Notes: generated by a model from the letters alone, not told the origin. Positions 44,624-54,133 are shown, counted from the first letter of the stretch. The stretch: DNA of 64,000 nucleotides from Rhodobacteraceae bacterium D3-12 (GCA_025916135.1 CP104793.1:2976001-3040000); one strand, 5' to 3'. Made by a program: numbers and translations.

Positions 44624-45808
44624 CTATCCATTCAAATTGAAATAATCGCGGCAGAACCAGACGAACTTCTCCGCCTGCGCGCTCAACACCGCGCCCTTCT
44701 TGGTGGCCAACATCACCCGGCTTGGCCGCGCCTCTGCCTTCAATGGCCGCGTCACCAACAAATGCCCGTCATAGCTCACCGTGCCCGCCGGGCGCGTCGC
44801 CAGCAAAGCAAAGCCCAAGCCCTGCCCGACCAACCCGCGCACCATCTCGAAACTTGAGGAGCGATAGGCAACCTTCGGCGACACCCCCGCGTCTTCAAGA
44901 ACCGAGGTGAAGTAATCTCCCGTGGGTGTCGCCCCCAAAAGGATCATCGGATGCCCGGCCAAATCCTGTGGCGTAATCTCCGGCATGTCAGCCAGCGGAT
45001 GCTCCTGCGACACCAAGACATAAGGCGCCAATTCGCTCAACGGCTCCGCCGCGATCCCCTCGGGCAACCCCGCGTCATAAAGCAACGCGACATCCGCCGC
45101 CCCGGACATCACCGCCTCCTGCACCCGCCGTTGATCCCCCTCGATCAACTCAACACCCACACCCGCGTCGCTTTCGGCCATGCGGCGGATCATGTCGGGC
45201 AACAGGATCGGCCCAAAGGTGTGATAACACCCCACCGACAGCTTGCGCCCCTCGGCCTTGCGCCCGGCGGCAACACTCACCGCTGCCTCGATCCGCGTCG
45301 CAGCCCCATACCCGCGCCGCGCATAAATCAACGGAGAGCCCGCCTCGGCGATGAAAATATCATCAACCTCGCCAAAGAACACATGATGCGTGCCAACCCG
45401 GTCGGCGGAAATCACATGGCAATCAAACCCCACCAGCGGGTCAACCACCCGCGGCGCGCCGGACGGCATATCGACCCAATCGGCGCAATCGAACTTATCC
45501 GCCAACTGGTCCTTGAACCGCCCCGCAAAGGCGTCCGAGATATAGGACTGATCGTCTTTCAACATGTTGACCGCGAACACACCGTTATCAATGATCTGCT
45601 GCGCCACCGGGCTCTGCGCATTGACACAGACCAACAGCGTCGGCCTCGGCGTATCCGCCGATACGCTCGACATCGCCGACACCGTGACGCCGCCGCGCCC
45701 GGCGGCACCATCGGTCGTGACCACATTCACCGTGCTCGCCGCATGGCTCATCCCGCCGATGAACTTGTCACGCAGCGCGGCGTCGGTGGGCAGGCTCATG
45801 TGTTTCAT
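44624..45808 (-). CDS. Flavin reductase fused to a LysR-type effector-binding domain
   Basis: 394 residues in two parts. Residues 8-168 are an HpaC/RutF-like flavin reductase (T-V-N-V-V-T-T-D-G, S-A-M-S-S-V-S, N-M-L, G-R-F near 97, H-H-V-F-F-G-E-V). Residues about 188-390 form a LysR substrate-binding fold (L-S-V-G-C-Y-H-T-F-G-P, Q-E-A-V-M-S-G-A-A-D-V-A-L-L-Y, V-L-V-S-Q-E-H-P-L-A, H-P-M-I-L-L-G). No helix-turn-helix is present. It overlaps the Rieske gene by 4 bases, so it probably feeds reduced flavin or electrons to an oxygenase here, with activity set by a bound effector. Confidence 0.9.
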   Translation of the reverse strand: MKHMSLPTDAALRDKFIGGMSHAASTVNVVTTDGAAGRGGVTVSAMSSVSADTPRPTLLVCVNAQSPVAQQIIDNGVFAVNMLKDDQSYISDAFAGRFKDQLADKFDCADWVDMPSGAPRVVDPLVGFDCHVISADRVGTHHVFFGEVDDIFIAEAGSPLIYARRGYGAATRIEAAVSVAAGRKAEGRKLSVGCYHTFGPILLPDMIRRMAESDAGVGVELIEGDQRRVQEAVMSGAADVALLYDAGLPEGIAAEPLSELAPYVLVSQEHPLADMPEITPQDLAGHPMILLGATPTGDYFTSVLEDAGVSPKVAYRSSSFEMVRGLVGQGLGFALLATRPAGTVSYDGHLLVTRPLKAEARPSRVMLATKKGAVLSAQAEKFVWFCRDYFNLNG

Positions 45809-46962
45809 CCTTGATCGCGGACCTTGCTGTAAAGATACTGTGCAAAGTCATAATTCGGACGTTCAAGGTGGCTCAGGTGGCCCGGCCTTGCAAGGGCCGA
45901 GCTTAGCCCGCGAAACACTTTCTCGGTGCAGCCGCGATCTTCGACATTCACATCGTCCAGCAAGGCCTTCAGTGCGACGAAATTCTCATGCGCATCCGCG
46001 TCATCCTTGTAATCATCCGACATCCCCCCGCCAAAGCGGATATGCACCCGCCCCGGCGCCACCGGATGTAGCGAAAGATACCAGAAATACCCCGGCGTCA
46101 GCGTGATCAGCAACGACGGATAAATCGCCAGCAAAAACGTCGTGCGCCGCATGTCGCCTTGCAAGCGGTCGTTCTTGGGATGCGCCATGGCGATGCGCAG
46201 CTGATCGTCTTTCAGGATGGTGTGATAGTTGAACGCCGGCTCGCCCGGCGGGCACACCATCTCTTCCAGCTTGCTCAAGCCGCCGATCGTGCCCGCGTGG
46301 CAAACCGGCAGGTGGTAACTCTCCATGAAATTCTCGGCCAGAACCTTCCAGTTGGTGTCCCACTCGTGCTCTTCATAAAACGTCTCGGTGTAATTGGTCA
46401 TGTCATAGCCGCTGACCAACCCCTCCACACCGGCCAGCTCCTCGGCCACCGGCGTCGCCTCAGGGTCCAGCGTGATGAACACCCAGCCCAACCATTCTTC
46501 GCAGCGCACAGTCGGAAGCTTGTAGCTCTCCTTGCAGAACCCCTCGTTCAGCCCCATCGCCGGCGCGCCCCGCAAAGTCCCGTCAAGGTTATAGGTCCAG
46601 CCGTGATACGGACAGGTCAGCGCCCTCACCTTGCCGCGCCCCTCAAGGATCGTGCTCATCCGGTGCAGGCACACATTCGACAGCGCCCGCAAATGTCCGT
46701 CGCGGCCCCGCAGCACCACCACCGGCTGATGCGCCAGCTCCGCGGTAATGTAATCTCCGGCCTCCGGCAGAGCATCGGCCCGCCCCACGCAATACCACGC
46801 ACGCCCAAACACACCCGCGATCTCGCGCTCCATAAATTCCTGCGAGGTGTAAACCGACGGCGGCATCGCCTCGGCCCGCTCGAACGGCTGCGCCACATTC
46901 GCGGCCAGCTCGGCCAGTTCGGTTAGCGCGCCCTGCTTCATGTCATTCGCCATCTCGCTCAC
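45805..46962 (-). CDS. Rieske non-heme iron oxygenase, alpha subunit
   Basis: 385 residues from a GTG at 46962 (GTGA overlap with the FMO gene); ATG 46953 is an alternative. The Rieske cluster ligands are C98-x-H100 (N-V-C-L-H-R) and C117-x2-H120 (C-P-Y-H-G-W). The mononuclear iron site shows E-N-F-M-E-S-Y-H-L-P-V-C-H, with H217 and H222. Such enzymes hydroxylate or demethylate aromatic or quaternary-amine compounds. No ferredoxin-type reductase is adjacent; the flavin reductase downstream may take that role. Confidence 0.93.
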   Translation of the reverse strand: MSEMANDMKQGALTELAELAANVAQPFERAEAMPPSVYTSQEFMEREIAGVFGRAWYCVGRADALPEAGDYITAELAHQPVVVLRGRDGHLRALSNVCLHRMSTILEGRGKVRALTCPYHGWTYNLDGTLRGAPAMGLNEGFCKESYKLPTVRCEEWLGWVFITLDPEATPVAEELAGVEGLVSGYDMTNYTETFYEEHEWDTNWKVLAENFMESYHLPVCHAGTIGGLSKLEEMVCPPGEPAFNYHTILKDDQLRIAMAHPKNDRLQGDMRRTTFLLAIYPSLLITLTPGYFWYLSLHPVAPGRVHIRFGGGMSDDYKDDADAHENFVALKALLDDVNVEDRGCTEKVFRGLSSALARPGHLSHLERPNYDFAQYLYSKVRDQG

Positions 46963-48217
46963 ACCCCTTCATTTGGCCCGCGATACGCCGCATAGCCCCG
47001 CTGTATCCCGATTTGGTCGGCGATATATTTCGCATCATGCCACACCCCCCAAAGAAACGAAGACCCCCGCCGCGATTGCCACGGAAGCCCAAGGAAATAG
47101 ACCCCCGCCTCGCGCGACACACCCCGCTGATGCTGCGGCCTGCCCTGCGCGTCAAACGTATCGACCTTAAGCCAACTGTAATCGACGCCATAACCGGTCG
47201 CCCAAATGATCGTCGAAACCCCCGCCGCGCGCAAATCCAACTGCGACAGCGGCTCCCGTACACAGTCCGGCTCCGCCCCGATCACCTTCGCCCCCGGCTC
47301 TTGCGGCAAATCCAGCCCGTTGCGGGTGACAAATGCATCCGCCTCTTCCAACACCGACAGGTAATTCGCGTCCCCCCCTCGATGTTGCCGCGCAGATCAC
47401 CGGCAAAGCGCATCACCCCGGCCTCAAACCCCTCGCTCCGCCCGACTAGCGTGATCCCCTGTTCTGCCAAGGCGCGAAAATCCACCGTCTGCCCGCCCCG
47501 CGCGCCGCTGACCGCGATTGTCACATGCTCTGCCCCTTCTGGCGGCGTGGTCATGTCCCATTTGCCCAAAACGCCCAACCACCAGACAAAATCGCGCCCC
47601 CGATAACTGCGCGGAGGCCGGTCATGGGGCCCGACCGACAGGAACGTCTTGCGCCCCGCCCGGTTCAACTCATCGGCAATCTGCACCCCGGATGATCCCG
47701 CCCCCACCACCAGAACCGCCCCCTCGGATAGCTGTTCGGGGCTGCGATACTCTGCGGAATGAAGCTGCGCCACGCCCGCGCCCTCGGGCACCATCTGCGG
47801 GATCACCGGCTTTTGAAACGGCCCCGTCGCCGCCACGATCCGGCGCGCCTCGATCTCACCTTGCGATGTGACCACCCGAAACCCGTCGCGCCCGCTCAAC
47901 CGCTCGGCAGTCAGCACCTCTACGCCACGGCGCAGCGGGGCTTTGATCATCTCGGCATAGGCCTCAAGATAGGCCGCAACCTCCTCCTTGCCCGGAAACC
48001 CGTCAGCATCACTGTCAAATTCCATCCCCGGAAACCGGTCATGCCAAGCCGGGCCATTCATCACCAGACTATCCCAGCGCCCGCTGCGCCACCGCTCGGC
48101 AACCCGCGCCCGCTCCAATACCAAATGCGGCACGCCCGCGCGCCCCAAATGCTCGCTCATGGCAATCCCGGCCTGTCCACCGCCCACCACAAGCGTATCT
48201 GTCACCTCTGCCGCCAT
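46959..48217 (-). pseudogene. FAD-dependent monooxygenase (FMO/YUCCA-like), frameshifted
   Basis: The ATG at 48217 starts T-L-V-V-G-G-G-Q-A-G (FAD motif). Further on come R-W-R-S-G-R-W-D, an H-S-A-E-Y-R segment like the FMO fingerprint and a second dinucleotide fold V-V-G-A-G-S-S-G. The frame is lost at the C7 run 47372-47378 (G7 in the coding strand). The C-terminus, with W-A-T-G-Y-G-V-D-Y, continues in another frame to 46959. One extra base restores about 419 residues. A sequencing indel is as likely as a real mutation. Confidence 0.85.
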
Positions 48218-48307
48218 CCCGCTTAACCCTCTGCTGCGCGCCTTCAAACTAGCCCGGAGCGGTATTAGGGGAAAGAAACTTATGAAACCGCTTTGATTAG
48301 CCAAAAG

Positions 48308-48838
48308 CTAATCAAAATCATATCCCGCCAACATGTCATATCGCGGCCCCTCGGGTCGCAATAGAGAGCGATAAAGCCCCAATCCCGCCGCCCGCGCCTC
48401 TGCTATCGACACGACCCCCAAACGCCCGGCCAGAACCGCTGCATCCCGCGGCCCGATCTCCCTGCCAAACCGGCTCAAGGTCACATGCGGGCGAAACCGC
48501 TCCCGCGCCAAATCCACCCCGGCCCCGCGACACGCCCCGCGCACCGCATAGCGCAACGCCACCAACTCTGGCGTCACCTCAACCGCTGCAAAGCAAAGCC
48601 GCGGCTTGCGCCCGCTTAACATATCCACGCCCGTCACCCGCAGCCGAGGCGCCTCAAGCCGCACGCCTTCCAACCCCTCATGCACCCGCTCAACAACAGT
48701 CCCGCTCACCTCCCCCAAAAACGCCAGCGTCAGATGCAAATACGCCCGCGGCACCACCCGGCCCGGCATGCCCTCCTGCAAAACCTCCAACGCGTCCAGC
48801 ATCCCCTCGGACAGCCCCAAGGCCACAAACCCACGCAT
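48308..48838 (-). CDS. thpR: RNA 2',3'-cyclic phosphodiesterase
   Basis: 176 residues from the ATG at 48838, with AAAGGA six bases upstream. The two H-x-T/S-L motifs of the 2H phosphoesterase fold are H-L-T-L-A-F-L near residue 35 and H-V-T-L-S-R-F near 120. The enzyme opens 2',3'-cyclic RNA ends. The long upstream extension of the frame runs into the intergenic repeat and is rejected. Confidence 0.92.
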   Translation of the reverse strand: MRGFVALGLSEGMLDALEVLQEGMPGRVVPRAYLHLTLAFLGEVSGTVVERVHEGLEGVRLEAPRLRVTGVDMLSGRKPRLCFAAVEVTPELVALRYAVRGACRGAGVDLARERFRPHVTLSRFGREIGPRDAAVLAGRLGVVSIAEARAAGLGLYRSLLRPEGPRYDMLAGYDFD

Positions 48839-48857
48839 CGCCTGTCCTTTCATCTTG

Positions 48858-48930
48858 CTGTAAGTACTCCGGGGGTGTGGGGGCTGGCCCCCACTTTTAC
48901 CAGCGTGTGTCGCACCGGAGGTGCGCTTCA
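48858..48930. repeat. Intergenic repeat family A, copy 3
   Basis: The hairpin GTGGGGGC-TG-GCCCCCAC (48877-48894) and the unit GTCGCACC-GGAGGTGCGC (48909-48926) match the repeats at 43900-44090. The lead sequence is diverged (CTGTAAGTACTCCGGGGG). It lies just upstream of thpR. Confidence 0.75.
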
Positions 48931-49037
48931 AACCTGACCAAAGGCGCGCCTCAAATCTGGCTGGCCTCTCCGTAAACCGTGCCCGCCGACTGCCCGAGCC
49001 GCCTAGCCACGTGGGCGGGCGGCGTGAAAAGGCAGCT

Positions 49038-49676
49038 TTACCCGCGCTGCATCCGCGCAAACATCCGCAACGCATGCGCGGCTCCGTCCTGCGCCATGCC
49101 CGGCATCACCTTGTCATACCCGGCAGCAATCACACCCGCGATGTCAGGGCGCAAAATCACCTCGCCTCCCGGCGCGCGGGCCAATGGCGAGGCATCGCCA
49201 AACGCGCCCTCCCCCCATAGCAACATCACCTGAACCGCCTGCGCCAAGGCCACATCTTCTGCCGCCATCGCGGACAAAGCCTCGTCCATGCACAAAAACA
49301 CGAACGCCGCCTTGATCTCGCCGCTCTCTTCAAAGCGGAAGAACCGGTATTGGTTCGCCCCCTGCGCCTTCAATCGCTCAACTGTCTCGGCAATTCTCGG
49401 CACCATCTTGTCCAACCCGTCGAGCGCCAAAAGCTCGTCCCAATCACGGGCAAAGAAAAACATCAGGTTGCTGCCCAACTCCGGGTCCGTCTCGGCCATC
49501 TGGTGCCCGGCAAGGGTAACCACCGCCTCGATCGCCCCCTTCATCACGCTCAAAGTGGCCTCATCCACCCCGAACACGACAGGCACGATCGGGCGCAGCC
49601 ATCGCGCAAAGTAATACGAGCCATCGCTGCGTGTGAACAGCGCTTCAATCTGTTCCGGTGTCATCTCGGATGCCAA
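49038..49676 (-). CDS. Conserved protein of unknown function
   Basis: About 212 residues from the TTG at 49676 (GGAGAG six bases upstream), or 208 from the ATG at 49664. The protein is soluble and helical, with aromatic-rich blocks S-Y-Y-F-A-R-W-L-R-P-I-V-P and N-L-M-F-F-F-A-R-D-W-D-E. No motif lets me name it. It lies between thpR and a secreted unknown, all leftward. Confidence 0.7.
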   Translation of the reverse strand: MASEMTPEQIEALFTRSDGSYYFARWLRPIVPVVFGVDEATLSVMKGAIEAVVTLAGHQMAETDPELGSNLMFFFARDWDELLALDGLDKMVPRIAETVERLKAQGANQYRFFRFEESGEIKAAFVFLCMDEALSAMAAEDVALAQAVQVMLLWGEGAFGDASPLARAPGGEVILRPDIAGVIAAGYDKVMPGMAQDGAAHALRMFARMQRG

Positions 49677-49708
49677 GTCCCGCTCTCCTTCGTCAGTCGT
49701 CTCAAGGG

Positions 49709-50566
49709 TCAACGCATGGCCATAATGGCGGCAATCGGGCTGGGCAAGCCCCCACCGGGATGCCCCCACATGATCGGCGGCATGCCCTCGCCCTTGGTCG
49801 CCACCAGCAACCGTCCGTCGCGCAGGTTAAGCGCAACAGCCGTGCGGGCCACGTTGGCGTTATGCGGCTGCCCGCCGGCACCGGTGATCCAGTCACCTTC
49901 TTGCGTCATACGGCTTGCCACCGCCAGCCGCGCCAGCGCCGTGCGATACGCGCCCCGGCCCATTAACGCTACGAACCTTGGCCGCATATCTGCCGCTTCC
50001 ATCATCTTGAACGGGTGCTTGCCAACCCAAAAGGTCCAATCGTCCCACGCCGCCATGCCCGACGCCGCCACATCCGCGCGCAGCTCGCGCACCGGGCCCT
50101 TGCCGTCATAAACAAAGGTGACCTTACCCTCGCCCGCCTTCATCGACGGGATCGTAACGCGCACGGTCTCGCTGTCATAACTCACATCCGCCAGATCCGA
50201 ACAGGTGCCAAACACCTCGGAAAACCGCACATCCCCCGGCGTTGCATGCAGCCAGACAAAATGCGCCGGACACCCGTTGCCGCCCTGCCCCACCGCGATC
50301 AAAAACAAATCCCCCAACCGCGCATGAATATAAGCAAGGTAAGGCTCGCTCGGCAGCGGCAACACCCGCCCGCCGATGGACACGGCTTTTTGCATGTTGG
50401 ATAGCTCGACAATCGTCACCGGCCCCAAACGCGAATTGCTGTCCACCGTCTGGGCGCGCGCCAAGGGCGCCCCAGCCCCAAGACCCACAGTCGCAAAACT
50501 CACAGTCGCAAGCACCACAGACACAAGCACCAGAACGCGCTGTTTGAAACTTTCGGCAAACCGCAT
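49709..50566 (-). CDS. Secreted protein of unknown function
   Basis: 285 residues with a signal peptide ending near A-P-L-A-R-A-Q-T. The mature part has two early cysteines (G-N-G-C-P, F-G-T-C-S-D-L) that may pair, and a beta-rich centre with V-T-F-V-Y-D-G-K-G. The C-terminal quarter, with W-I-T-G-A-G-G-Q-P, is poorly structured. Not recognised. It is downstream of ruvB with a repeat in between. Confidence 0.72.
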   Translation of the reverse strand: MRFAESFKQRVLVLVSVVLATVSFATVGLGAGAPLARAQTVDSNSRLGPVTIVELSNMQKAVSIGGRVLPLPSEPYLAYIHARLGDLFLIAVGQGGNGCPAHFVWLHATPGDVRFSEVFGTCSDLADVSYDSETVRVTIPSMKAGEGKVTFVYDGKGPVRELRADVAASGMAAWDDWTFWVGKHPFKMMEAADMRPRFVALMGRGAYRTALARLAVASRMTQEGDWITGAGGQPHNANVARTAVALNLRDGRLLVATKGEGMPPIMWGHPGGGLPSPIAAIMAMR

Positions 50567-50745
50567 GGAACGCTCCCTCTCTGCACCCGCTTATGTACTG
50601 GCCTTTGTCGTGGCATCTGCACTGGCCGCCAAACTGGCGAATATCACCAGCCCGCAACCTGCCCCAGCCCGCCGCGCGGGGCAAGCCGGTTCACATTTTT
50701 GCGCAACAGCGTCAAAAGGTTAACGATTCGCGGCCTCGCTCAGGG

Positions 50746-50788
50746 CGCGTCAGGCGGCAGCCGGATGTCAGCCGAATGTCACCCCCCC
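50746..50788 (-). repeat. Intergenic repeat family B, copy 1
   Basis: Read on the minus strand it contains two tandem 11-mers TGACATTCGGC and TGACATCCGGC followed by TGCC and TGACGC, after a G-run. The same layout occurs in the other orientation at 62819-62872. GTTAAC stands outside each end (50720 and 50810). It lies between ruvB and the secreted unknown. Confidence 0.7.
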
Positions 50789-50829
50789 ATTTCGCCCGGA
50801 TCTTACGGGGTTAACGCGGCGAACGCCCC

Positions 50830-51873
50830 CTATTTGCCGAACAGGTCGTTTTGCGGCTTTTTCGGGTCAGGTTTCGGCTCCGGCGCGGCCAGCCCAAGGT
50901 GGCTCCAGCCCTTCTGCCCAAGCATCCGACCGCGTGGCGTCCGCTGGATCAAGCCCTGTTGCAACAGGAACGGTTCGATCACCTCTTCAATCGCATCCCG
51001 CGACTCGCTCAGCGCCGCGGCGATGGTCTCGATCCCGACCGGCCCACCCTGATAATTCTCTGCAATCATAGTGAGATAGCGCCGGTCAGCTCCATCAAGC
51101 CCAAGGTGATCGACCCCCAGCCTCAAGAGCGCCGCATCAGCCAATTCGCGGGTGATCTTCCCGCCGCCTTCGACCACGGCGAAATCCACCACCCGGCGCA
51201 AGAGCCGCCCCGCGATCCGTGGCGTCCCGCGCGAGCGGCGCGCGATTTCCAGCGCGCCTTCGGTCTGTGTCTCCACACCCAGCTTGCGGGCATTGGCGCT
51301 AACAATCTGATGAAGCTCACTAATTTCGTAAAACTTAAGCCGCGTCGGAATACCGAACCGGTCGCGCAGCGGCGTTGTCAACAGCCCCAACCGCGTCGTT
51401 GCCCCGACCAGCGTGAAGGGCTGCAATTCAATCCGCACCGTCCGCGCCGCCGGCCCTTCTCCGATCACAAGATCAAGCTCGAAATCCTCCATCGCAGGAT
51501 AAAGAACCTCTTCGACCGCCGGGTTAAGGCGATGAATTTCATCAATAAAAAGAACGTCATTGGCTTCCAGATTGGTCAGGATCGCGGCCAGGTCGCCTGC
51601 CTTGGCCAACACCGGCCCGCTGGTCATGCGAAACCCAACGCCCAATTCACGCGCAATGATCTGTGCCAGCGTGGTCTTCCCCAAGCCCGGAGGCCCGTGA
51701 AACAGGGTGTGATCCATCGCCTCTTCGCGCATCCGCGCAGACTGGATGAACACACTCAGGTTGGCGCGTGCTTCCTCCTGCCCAACGAACTCGTTCAGCA
51801 TCTGGGGCCGCAATGCGCGGTCGGTGTCTTCGGGCAACGGATCGGCGCGCAATGTCGGGTCAGGCTGATCCAT
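50830..51873 (-). CDS. ruvB: Holliday junction branch-migration helicase RuvB
   Basis: 347 residues. Walker [11 protein letters not shown] near residue 63, Walker B F-I-D-E-I-H-R near 112, and the arginine finger region R-S-R-G-T-P-R-I near 215 are intact. It forms the AAA+ ring driving branch migration with RuvA, which precedes it by 3 bases. Confidence 0.97.
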   Translation of the reverse strand: MDQPDPTLRADPLPEDTDRALRPQMLNEFVGQEEARANLSVFIQSARMREEAMDHTLFHGPPGLGKTTLAQIIARELGVGFRMTSGPVLAKAGDLAAILTNLEANDVLFIDEIHRLNPAVEEVLYPAMEDFELDLVIGEGPAARTVRIELQPFTLVGATTRLGLLTTPLRDRFGIPTRLKFYEISELHQIVSANARKLGVETQTEGALEIARRSRGTPRIAGRLLRRVVDFAVVEGGGKITRELADAALLRLGVDHLGLDGADRRYLTMIAENYQGGPVGIETIAAALSESRDAIEEVIEPFLLQQGLIQRTPRGRMLGQKGWSHLGLAAPEPKPDPKKPQNDLFGK

Positions 51874-51876
51874 TCA

Positions 51877-52548
51877 TTACCCCTTCGGCGCCAGCAATTT
51901 AAGGGCTTCGCGGATCAACACCGGCGTGTCGGCCCCCTCATGCTCTCCTGCGGCCTGCGCCACGGCACCCGCCGCTTCGCCCGGCGCATAGCCAAGGTTT
52001 GACAGCGCTGAAAGCGCCTCGGATTGCGCCGCCGCGCTGCTTGGCTGGCGCGGGGTCGGGGCGGTTTTGACCGGCTCGATCACCGCATCCGCATCGTCAA
52101 TAACTGGCGCGGCGGGGGCATCATCCGCGCCGCCCATCGCCATCACGGCTGGTGCCTTGTCTTTCAACTCGTTTACGACGCGCTGCGCCGTCTTGGGGCC
52201 AATCCCCTTGGCGGCCTTCACAGCATTCCAATCGCCCAACGCGATCGCCCTGTTAACCCCTTCTGAACCAAGTGTGCCCAATATGGCCATCGACGCTTTG
52301 GCCCCGATTCCCTGAACACTCATCAAAAGCCGGTGCCATTCCTTTTCAACGAGCGAGGTAAAGCCGAACAACTGCAACAGGTCTTCGCGCACCAGCAATT
52401 CGGTGTAAAGCGCCACCGCCTCGCCCGGACCGGGCAACGCGGCCAATGTGCGCTCTGAGCAATAGACCAGATAGCCGATGCCCCTCACGTCGATCAGCAC
52501 ATGGTCTTCACCGCGATATTCTATCCGGCCCGAGATTTTGCCAATCAT
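51877..52548 (-). CDS. ruvA: Holliday junction protein RuvA
   Basis: 223 residues. The N-terminal OB fold ([10 protein letters not shown]), two helix-hairpin-helix motifs (V-Q-G-I-G-A-K and A-K-G-I-G-P-K-T-A) and a C-terminal RuvB-binding three-helix domain (L-S-A-L-S-N-L-G-Y) are present. The linker of about 40 residues is acidic. It overlaps ruvC by 4 bases. Confidence 0.96.
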   Translation of the reverse strand: MIGKISGRIEYRGEDHVLIDVRGIGYLVYCSERTLAALPGPGEAVALYTELLVREDLLQLFGFTSLVEKEWHRLLMSVQGIGAKASMAILGTLGSEGVNRAIALGDWNAVKAAKGIGPKTAQRVVNELKDKAPAVMAMGGADDAPAAPVIDDADAVIEPVKTAPTPRQPSSAAAQSEALSALSNLGYAPGEAAGAVAQAAGEHEGADTPVLIREALKLLAPKG

Positions 52549-53051
52549 GTGCCCACCTTCCTCAATGCGGCCGCCACCGTGGCCCGCGATTTCGCATGAT
52601 GCGCATGACAGATCGCAATGGCCAGCGCATCCGCCGCGTCAGGACTATCAAGAACGACACCCGGCAATTGCACCTTTACCATATGCGCAATCTGCGCCTT
52701 GTCTGCATGGCCAACGCCCACAACGGTCTTTTTGACGGTGTTGGGCGCATATTCCCCGACCTCAAGCCCCGCCTGCGCCGGAACCAGCATCGCGATCCCC
52801 CGCGCCTGCCCCAGCTTGAGCGTCGCCGCCCCGTCCTTGTTTACAAATGTCTGCTCCACCGCCGCCGTGTCCGGGCGAAACTGCTGCAAAACTGCGGTCA
52901 GTTGATCATGCAGCGACACCAGCCGCGCCGCCAAATCCGTTCCTTCCGAGCGACAGGTGCCATTGGCAACATGGCTCACCCGGCTACCCTCAACATCGAT
53001 CACCCCCCAGCCGAGGAAGCGCAATCCGGGATCAATCCCTAAAACCCGCAT
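52545..53051 (-). CDS. ruvC: Holliday junction resolvase RuvC
   Basis: 168 residues from the ATG at 53051. Catalytic acids: D7 in G-I-D-P-G, E in V-E-Q-T-F near 66, and D in D-A-A-D-A-L-A near 140. It cuts Holliday junctions loaded by RuvAB. The ORF extension to 53189 is rejected because RuvC starts M-R-V-L-G-I-D. Confidence 0.97.
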   Translation of the reverse strand: MRVLGIDPGLRFLGWGVIDVEGSRVSHVANGTCRSEGTDLAARLVSLHDQLTAVLQQFRPDTAAVEQTFVNKDGAATLKLGQARGIAMLVPAQAGLEVGEYAPNTVKKTVVGVGHADKAQIAHMVKVQLPGVVLDSPDAADALAIAICHAHHAKSRATVAAALRKVGT

Positions 53052-53372
53052 GACTATCTCACTGCCCTGTTGCCTTTTTGAAGCACTAGCACGAAAGGGG
53101 AACATTTGCCAGCGACAATAGACACCCGAACTGAAAACGACTTGCGGCTGCACAGTTGCGACAAGACGTCGGAAAACGGCATTATCCACGGCCTGAAAAC
53201 GACATTCCAGAAGTCGATTTCGACCATGTTTTTAAGGGGATTTTAGCGATCTGAACCTATGCAATTCCAGCATATGACCCATGCAATTTTAGCAGCTTGT
53301 TTTGTTAAATCGCCGCCCCTATCTGCGTCTCGAAAGTCACATACATCGAACGCAAACAAAAGGATCAAGGAT
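53052..53372. other. Non-coding region between ruvC and the DUF1127 gene
   Basis: 321 bases that must hold the ruvC promoter (leftward) and the DUF1127 promoter (rightward). CTGAAAACGAC occurs twice about 60 bases apart, ATGCAATT occurs twice near 53260-53285, and TTATCCACG (53182-53190) is one base off a DnaA box. No gene is visible. Confidence 0.45.
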
Positions 53373-53579
53373 ATGGCTGCAATCGACACTCCCCGCGTAC
53401 ACTTCGCCTCTGGCACCAATGGCCGTATCGGTCGGTTCTTCAACAGCGTATTGGCCTCGGTCATCGCTTGGAACGATGCGCGCGTCACACGTAACGTCTT
53501 GTCGCAACTCTCCGATCGTGAGCTGGAAGACATCGGTCTCTGCCGCGGTGACATCGAAGACCTCGCCCACAAAGCCTGA
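53373..53579 (+). CDS. DUF1127 protein
   Basis: 68 residues from the ATG at 53373 (AAGGAT upstream). The C-terminal motif L-S-D-R-E-L-E-D-I-G-L-C-R-G-D-I is the DUF1127 signature (YjiS-like). Such small arginine-rich proteins affect RNA turnover, phosphate and carbon use in Agrobacterium and Rhodobacter relatives. It is monocistronic, followed by a strong terminator. Confidence 0.9.
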   Translation: MAAIDTPRVHFASGTNGRIGRFFNSVLASVIAWNDARVTRNVLSQLSDRELEDIGLCRGDIEDLAHKA

Positions 53580-53601
53580 GAGCTTACTCCCAAACATCAT
53601 G

Positions 53602-53639
53602 AAAAAGCCGCGCCTCCAATCGGAAGCGCGGCTTTTTTT
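53602..53639 (+). terminator. Intrinsic terminator of the DUF1127 gene
   Basis: AAAAAGCCGCGC pairs with GCGCGGCTTTTT around a 12-base loop, and the T-run follows. It lies 22 bases after the stop. The A-rich start makes it usable in both directions, so it may also serve the leftward membrane protein. Confidence 0.9.
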
Positions 53640-53680
53640 GTAACTTGGCCCGCTGGCGCGGCGCCCTTGGAATAAGTGTT

Positions 53681-54025
53681 CTAGCGTAGGATAGGCCGGA
53701 TTTTGTCAGCCAACCATTGGCTGGCCGGGTCGACCTGCATGATCCATGCACCCGCCTGCTCCACCGCGGTGCCGCTGATCAGCTGCAACAGCCGATCATT
53801 GTAACCCTGTTCACCGAACTGGGCCAAAGCGATAGCCTTGAACAGCACAAAACCCGCCAGAAGATAAACTAATCCCCGGATCGGAAAGTTGATACCAGAC
53901 TTGCGCCGCCGCACGACAATCATGCCATCGGGCCCCACCACCGGGCCATAGCCCTTAGAAGCACGGCGCCCCGATCGATCGATTTTGGTCAGACGTTTGT
54001 CAAATTGGCTCTTAGAACCAAACAT
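53681..54025 (-). CDS. Small membrane protein of unknown function
   Basis: 114 residues from the ATG at 54025 (GGAG seven bases upstream). A basic N-terminal half (R-R-A-S-K-G-Y-G-P-V-V-G-P-D-G, V-R-R-R-K-S-G) precedes one transmembrane span (G-L-V-Y-L-L-A-G-F-V-L-F) and an outer tail. Not a named family to my knowledge. It follows prmA-side genes and converges with DUF1127. Confidence 0.7.
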   Translation of the reverse strand: MFGSKSQFDKRLTKIDRSGRRASKGYGPVVGPDGMIVVRRRKSGINFPIRGLVYLLAGFVLFKAIALAQFGEQGYNDRLLQLISGTAVEQAGAWIMQVDPASQWLADKIRPILR

Positions 54026-54133
54026 AGCAGACTCCAGTGTATGCCCCCACTGGTTGCCAATAATATCAAATCGAAATGTGGCAACATTGGGGCAAGTCTT
54101 TAAATTAAGGCCAAAATCCGACGAAACCACCGG

